Part shown: positions 4,253-6,602 of the stretch, in pieces | How positions within the stretch are numbered: the stretch's first letter is position 1 | Layout: each line of letters begins with the position of its first letter | Origin: Pseudomonadota bacterium | Lineage (GTDB): Bacteria > Desulfobacterota > JAPLJL01 | Length of the DNA: 6,602 nucleotides | Assembly: GCA_026388615.1 (NCBI GenBank) | Contig: JAPLJL010000061.1 | Coordinates: 1-6,602 of the forward strand | Reading direction: 5' to 3' | Notes under the pieces: generated by a model | What the model was told of the DNA's origin: nothing | The model's input: the letters and a program-made list of their open reading frames with translations, nothing else | The model's database searches: none | Translations under genes and position numbers: made by a program

Positions 4253-4318
4253 ATTGTCCGGAACAATAGGAACACTGCTCCGTTAGCCCGACGGAGAAAA
4301 AAATCTGTTAATAAGGAG
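4253..4318 (+). promoter_or_regulatory. Aminopeptidase leader: two inverted repeats and Shine-Dalgarno
   Basis: ATTGT-CCGGA-ACAAT (4253-4267) is followed by a hairpin CTCCGT-TAGCCCG-ACGGAG (4278-4296), an A-run, and AGGAG at 4314-4318 placed 6 nt before ATG 4325. The CTCC of the hairpin's left arm could alternatively pair with the GGAG of the Shine-Dalgarno. The palindromes and ribosome site are seen; any regulatory function is inferred. No T-tract follows the hairpin, so it is not a plus-strand terminator for the upstream gene. Confidence 0.4.
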
Positions 4319-4324
4319 AAAAAA

Positions 4325-5818
4325 ATGAAAATAAGCTGCCAGATCGGAAAACCGGAAAAAATAAAAACCGACGCCCTGGTTCTATTCGCGCCCCAGGAGC
4401 AGAAACTTCCCCGGGACCTGATCCCGGTCGATCGGGCCACCCGCGGCCAGATCTCGAAATTGCTTAAATCCGGGGATTTCAGCGGCAAGGAAGGCGAGTC
4501 GGCCGTTTCCTACCCGGACGGGAGAATACCCGCCCAAAGGATTCTGCTCGCCGGACTGGGTAAAATATCCGAGGTTAACCTGGAAACCTGCCGGTACTCA
4601 GCCGGAAAGGCTTTATGCCGGGCTCGGGACCTGGGCGCCCGCGAGTGTCATCTGCTCCTTCCGGAGATCCCCGCCGGAGTCGGATCCGGCCCGATCGCCC
4701 AGGCCCTGATTGAAGGCGGATTGCTCGCCCTTTACCAGTACGAGGAATACAAGACCGAAAAAAGCAAAAAACAAATTCAGAAAATCACCCTCCTGGCCCG
4801 GAGCGAAACCGAACGCCGCCTGATCAATTCCACGATCACGAAAATTCAAATCATCATCGAATCGGTCAATTTTGCCCGGGATCTGGTCAACGGACCCGGC
4901 AACAAGGTCACCCCGGAATTTCTGGCCGGAGAAGCCCGCCGCCTGGCCCGGGAAGAAAGATTGAAACTGAAAATATTCGGCCCGGCCGAAATCAAAAAGA
5001 TGGGGATGGGCGGGCTCTCGGCCGTCTCGGTCGGAAGCACCCGAAACCTGCCCCGTTTCCTGGTCATCGAATATCCGGGTAAAGGCCGAACCGGGCGGAA
5101 ACCGGTGGCGCTGGTCGGAAAAGGGATAACCTTCGACTCGGGAGGAATCTCGATCAAGCCCGCGAACGGGATGGAAGAGATGAAAACCGACATGGCCGGG
5201 GCGGCCGCGGTTTTGGGCACCCTCCGGGCCGCGGCCCGGCTGAAGCTTTCACCCCGGATTGTCGGGTTCATTCCCGCCACCGAGAATATGCCCAGCGGGT
5301 CGGCCTATCGTCCCGGCGATGTCCTGCGCCCCTATTCCGGTCCCACCGTCGAGGTGATTTCCACCGACGCTGAGGGCCGCCTGATTCTGGCCGACGCCCT
5401 GGCCTACGCCTGCAAAAAATACCGTCCGGAAGCCATTATTGACCTGGCCACCCTGACCGGCGCCTGCATCATCGCCCTGGGCCGGGAAGCCTCAGGCCTT
5501 CTCGGTAACGATCCCAAACTGATCAAAAAAATCATCCAGGCCGGGGAGGAATCCGGGGAACGGGTCTGGCAGCTTCCGCTCTGGAAGGAATACGGCGAAG
5601 CGATCAAGAGCAACGTAGCCGACATCAAGAACTCCGGCAACCGCGAAGCGGGGACCATCACCGGAGGGATGTTTCTGAAACACTATGTCGGGGACACCCC
5701 CTGGGCCCACCTGGATATCGCCGGCACCGCCCATGAGGAAAAGGGACGCCGCTACTTCGGCAAAGGCGCCACCGGGGTGGGAATCAGGCTTTTAATCAAG
5801 CTCCTGCAGGATTGGTAG
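4325..5818 (+). CDS. pepA: Leucyl aminopeptidase, peptidase family M17
   Basis: This 497-residue cytosolic metallo-exopeptidase releases N-terminal amino acids, typically leucine, and works as a hexamer in this family. The N-terminal macro-like domain spans about 1-160 and is followed by the catalytic domain. The full two-metal and catalytic set is present: K266 and D271 in VGKGITFDSGG, K278 in SIKP, D289 in KTDMAG, and D348, E350 and R352 in STDAEGRL. Every spacing equals that of Escherichia coli PepA (K270, D275, K282, D293, D352, E354, R356), with a constant offset of four. The signature is STDAEGRL instead of the usual NTDAEGRL. ATG 4325 has an AGGAG at ideal spacing. The gene ends 62 bp before an intrinsic terminator and is probably transcribed alone or with the response regulator 82 bp upstream. 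Some PepA proteins also bind DNA; nothing here tests that. Confidence 0.96.
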   Translation: MKISCQIGKPEKIKTDALVLFAPQEQKLPRDLIPVDRATRGQISKLLKSGDFSGKEGESAVSYPDGRIPAQRILLAGLGKISEVNLETCRYSAGKALCRARDLGARECHLLLPEIPAGVGSGPIAQALIEGGLLALYQYEEYKTEKSKKQIQKITLLARSETERRLINSTITKIQIIIESVNFARDLVNGPGNKVTPEFLAGEARRLAREERLKLKIFGPAEIKKMGMGGLSAVSVGSTRNLPRFLVIEYPGKGRTGRKPVALVGKGITFDSGGISIKPANGMEEMKTDMAGAAAVLGTLRAAARLKLSPRIVGFIPATENMPSGSAYRPGDVLRPYSGPTVEVISTDAEGRLILADALAYACKKYRPEAIIDLATLTGACIIALGREASGLLGNDPKLIKKIIQAGEESGERVWQLPLWKEYGEAIKSNVADIKNSGNREAGTITGGMFLKHYVGDTPWAHLDIAGTAHEEKGRRYFGKGATGVGIRLLIKLLQDW

Positions 5819-5880
5819 ACCGGACCGCCCATAGCTAAGCGCAGCAGTAATCTGCCGGATTAAATAAATATTTGTAGTTC

Positions 5881-5901
5881 GCCGATTCATCGGCATTTTT
5901 T
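5881..5901 (+). terminator. Intrinsic terminator of the aminopeptidase gene
   Basis: GCCGAT-TC-ATCGGC followed by ATTTTTT, 62 bp after the aminopeptidase stop. The stem has 6 bp and the loop is only 2 nt as drawn, opening to 4 nt if the inner pair is not formed. Confidence 0.65.
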
Positions 5902-5924
5902 AAAAATCGCCCGATAAATCGGGC
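5902..5924 (-). terminator. Intrinsic terminator of the XRE-cupin gene
   Basis: On the minus strand, GCCCGAT-TT-ATCGGGC is followed by GATTTTT, 41 bp after the regulator's stop. Together with the plus-strand hairpin it forms a bidirectional terminator between the two convergent genes. Confidence 0.65.
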
Positions 5925-5965
5925 AACTACATTTCGTTTGGAAATAAGAAAAAATTTCCGGTTCT

Positions 5966-6583
5966 TTACTTGTCCGAAAGCTTCTTCATATCCTCGGCGA
6001 ATGAAATCTCGGGGTGGAAAAGCGGCGGGGTCAGGACGTAAACCATTTCCGCTTTCTCTTTGCCCGGGTTACGCCAGGAATGCGGCTGGGAAGACTTGTA
6101 GTGAAAGCTATCGCCCTTTCGGAGTAAATATTTCTCCTCCCCCAGGTTAATCTCGATTTTGCCCCGCAGGCACAGGATCAGTTCCTCCCCCTCGTGGTAA
6201 AGATTATCGTCGCCGGTCTTGCCGCCCGGTTCCAGGGTCACTACCGCCGAGAAGATTTTCCAATCCTTGATCCGCCAGGCGATGGTCTCGGCCACGATCC
6301 GGCTTTCATTGCTGTAAAGCGCCGTCCGGTCTTTCCGGCGAATCAGCTCGAAATCCCTGACTTCCTCCACCGTCTCATCCAGGAATTCCCCGACCTTGTG
6401 TCCCAGGGCGTGGGCGATCCGGACCATCGTCGCGACGGAAGGGATCATCCCATCGGTCTCAATTTTATAAATCCCGGCCGGGGAAACCCCGGCGATTTCC
6501 GCCAGTTTCTGGATCGAAAGTTTCTGGTCCTGGCGGAACCTGCGGATTTTTTCCCCTACTCTGAGGACCAAGTCTCTGACCAT
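5966..6583 (-). CDS. XRE-family transcriptional regulator with C-terminal cupin domain
   Basis: A 205-residue one-component regulator. Residues 8-68 form a Cro/C1-type helix-turn-helix (GEKIRRFRQDQKLSIQKLAE, recognition helix near SPAGIYKIETDG, then PSVATMVRIAHALG). Residues about 112-188 form a cupin barrel with motif 1 around H130-x-x-E-E134 and G141, and motif 2 GDSFHYKSSQPHSWRN containing H168. The two histidines and E134 could bind a metal, though the first HxH of the canonical cupin motif is reduced to a single histidine. The family senses a small ligand through the cupin and controls nearby metabolic or transport genes. The start ATG 6583 has AGGGGG 8 nt upstream. It converges with the aminopeptidase gene, so its target is more likely on its upstream side, beyond the right edge. 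Ligand unknown. Confidence 0.92.
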   Translation of the reverse strand: MVRDLVLRVGEKIRRFRQDQKLSIQKLAEIAGVSPAGIYKIETDGMIPSVATMVRIAHALGHKVGEFLDETVEEVRDFELIRRKDRTALYSNESRIVAETIAWRIKDWKIFSAVVTLEPGGKTGDDNLYHEGEELILCLRGKIEINLGEEKYLLRKGDSFHYKSSQPHSWRNPGKEKAEMVYVLTPPLFHPEISFAEDMKKLSDK

Positions 6584-6602
6584 TTTTATTTCCCCCTGAG
6601 AT

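Larger units (their letters stand above)
5873..5931. repeat. Inverted pair of CCGAT/ATCGG repeats
   Basis: Two related palindromic repeats face each other. TGTAGTT plus GCCGAT-TC-ATCGGC is on the left, and GCCCGAT-AA-ATCGGGC plus AACTACA on the right, with the TGTAGTT and AACTACA ends exact complements. The right half is the family found at 855-882 and 1911-1938. Between them, TTTTTTAAAAA gives each hairpin a T-tract on its own strand. Confidence 0.8.

Noticed and set aside
4278..4324. preQ1-like riboswitch before the aminopeptidase (hairpin plus A-rich tail plus ribosome site)
   Set aside because: The loop is too short and lacks the conserved loop sequence for the pseudoknot, and the gene has no link to queuosine. 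Only the general shape is similar.

Overview
The window looks like chromosomal DNA of a free-living, moderately GC-rich bacterium. All complete genes have ordinary bacterial architecture, several have clear Shine-Dalgarno sites, and no eukaryotic or phage structural gene is visible. Intergenic space is filled with short palindromic text-like repeats (families built on CCCGAT-AA-ATCGGG, GCATCAGC-AA-GCTGATGC, CCCCTCCCT-loop-AGGGAGGGG and GGA(A)TGACA). From general experience such repeats are frequent in uncultivated anaerobic lineages, but the phylum cannot be fixed from this sequence.

Layout. Positions 1-2370 are an accessory, repeat-rich segment with all genes on the minus strand. It holds the N-terminal part of a Fic protein running off the left edge, then a 42-codon remnant resembling the N-terminus of a type IIG (Eco57I-like) restriction-modification protein, then a repeat-rich gap. 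A BrnT-type toxin with a ribbon-helix-helix antitoxin follows, in a two-gene operon with its own promoter/operator and a downstream terminator. Next comes a second, frameshifted copy of the same restriction-modification remnant, and then about 600 bp of stacked palindromic repeats. The two remnants are direct repeats that bracket the toxin-antitoxin operon.

Positions 2371-6602 look like stable chromosomal sequence with GC-rich coding. On the plus strand are a divergent acyl-CoA dehydrogenase, a zinc-ribbon plus receiver response regulator, and an M17 leucyl aminopeptidase with its complete metal and catalytic residue set. On the minus strand is an XRE-HTH/cupin transcriptional regulator. The aminopeptidase and the regulator converge on a repeat pair that forms a back-to-back bidirectional terminator.

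How the genes work together. Only the toxin-antitoxin pair is a clear functional unit. Fic, the restriction-modification relics and BrnT/antitoxin together suggest a worn defence and addiction neighbourhood where genes arrive and decay, not an intact new system. The right-hand genes are separated by more than 80 bp from one another and show no shared pathway. The most unusual protein observation is that the acyl-CoA dehydrogenase lacks the usual catalytic glutamate but has a glutamate at the alternative position used by isovaleryl-CoA and long-chain acyl-CoA dehydrogenases.
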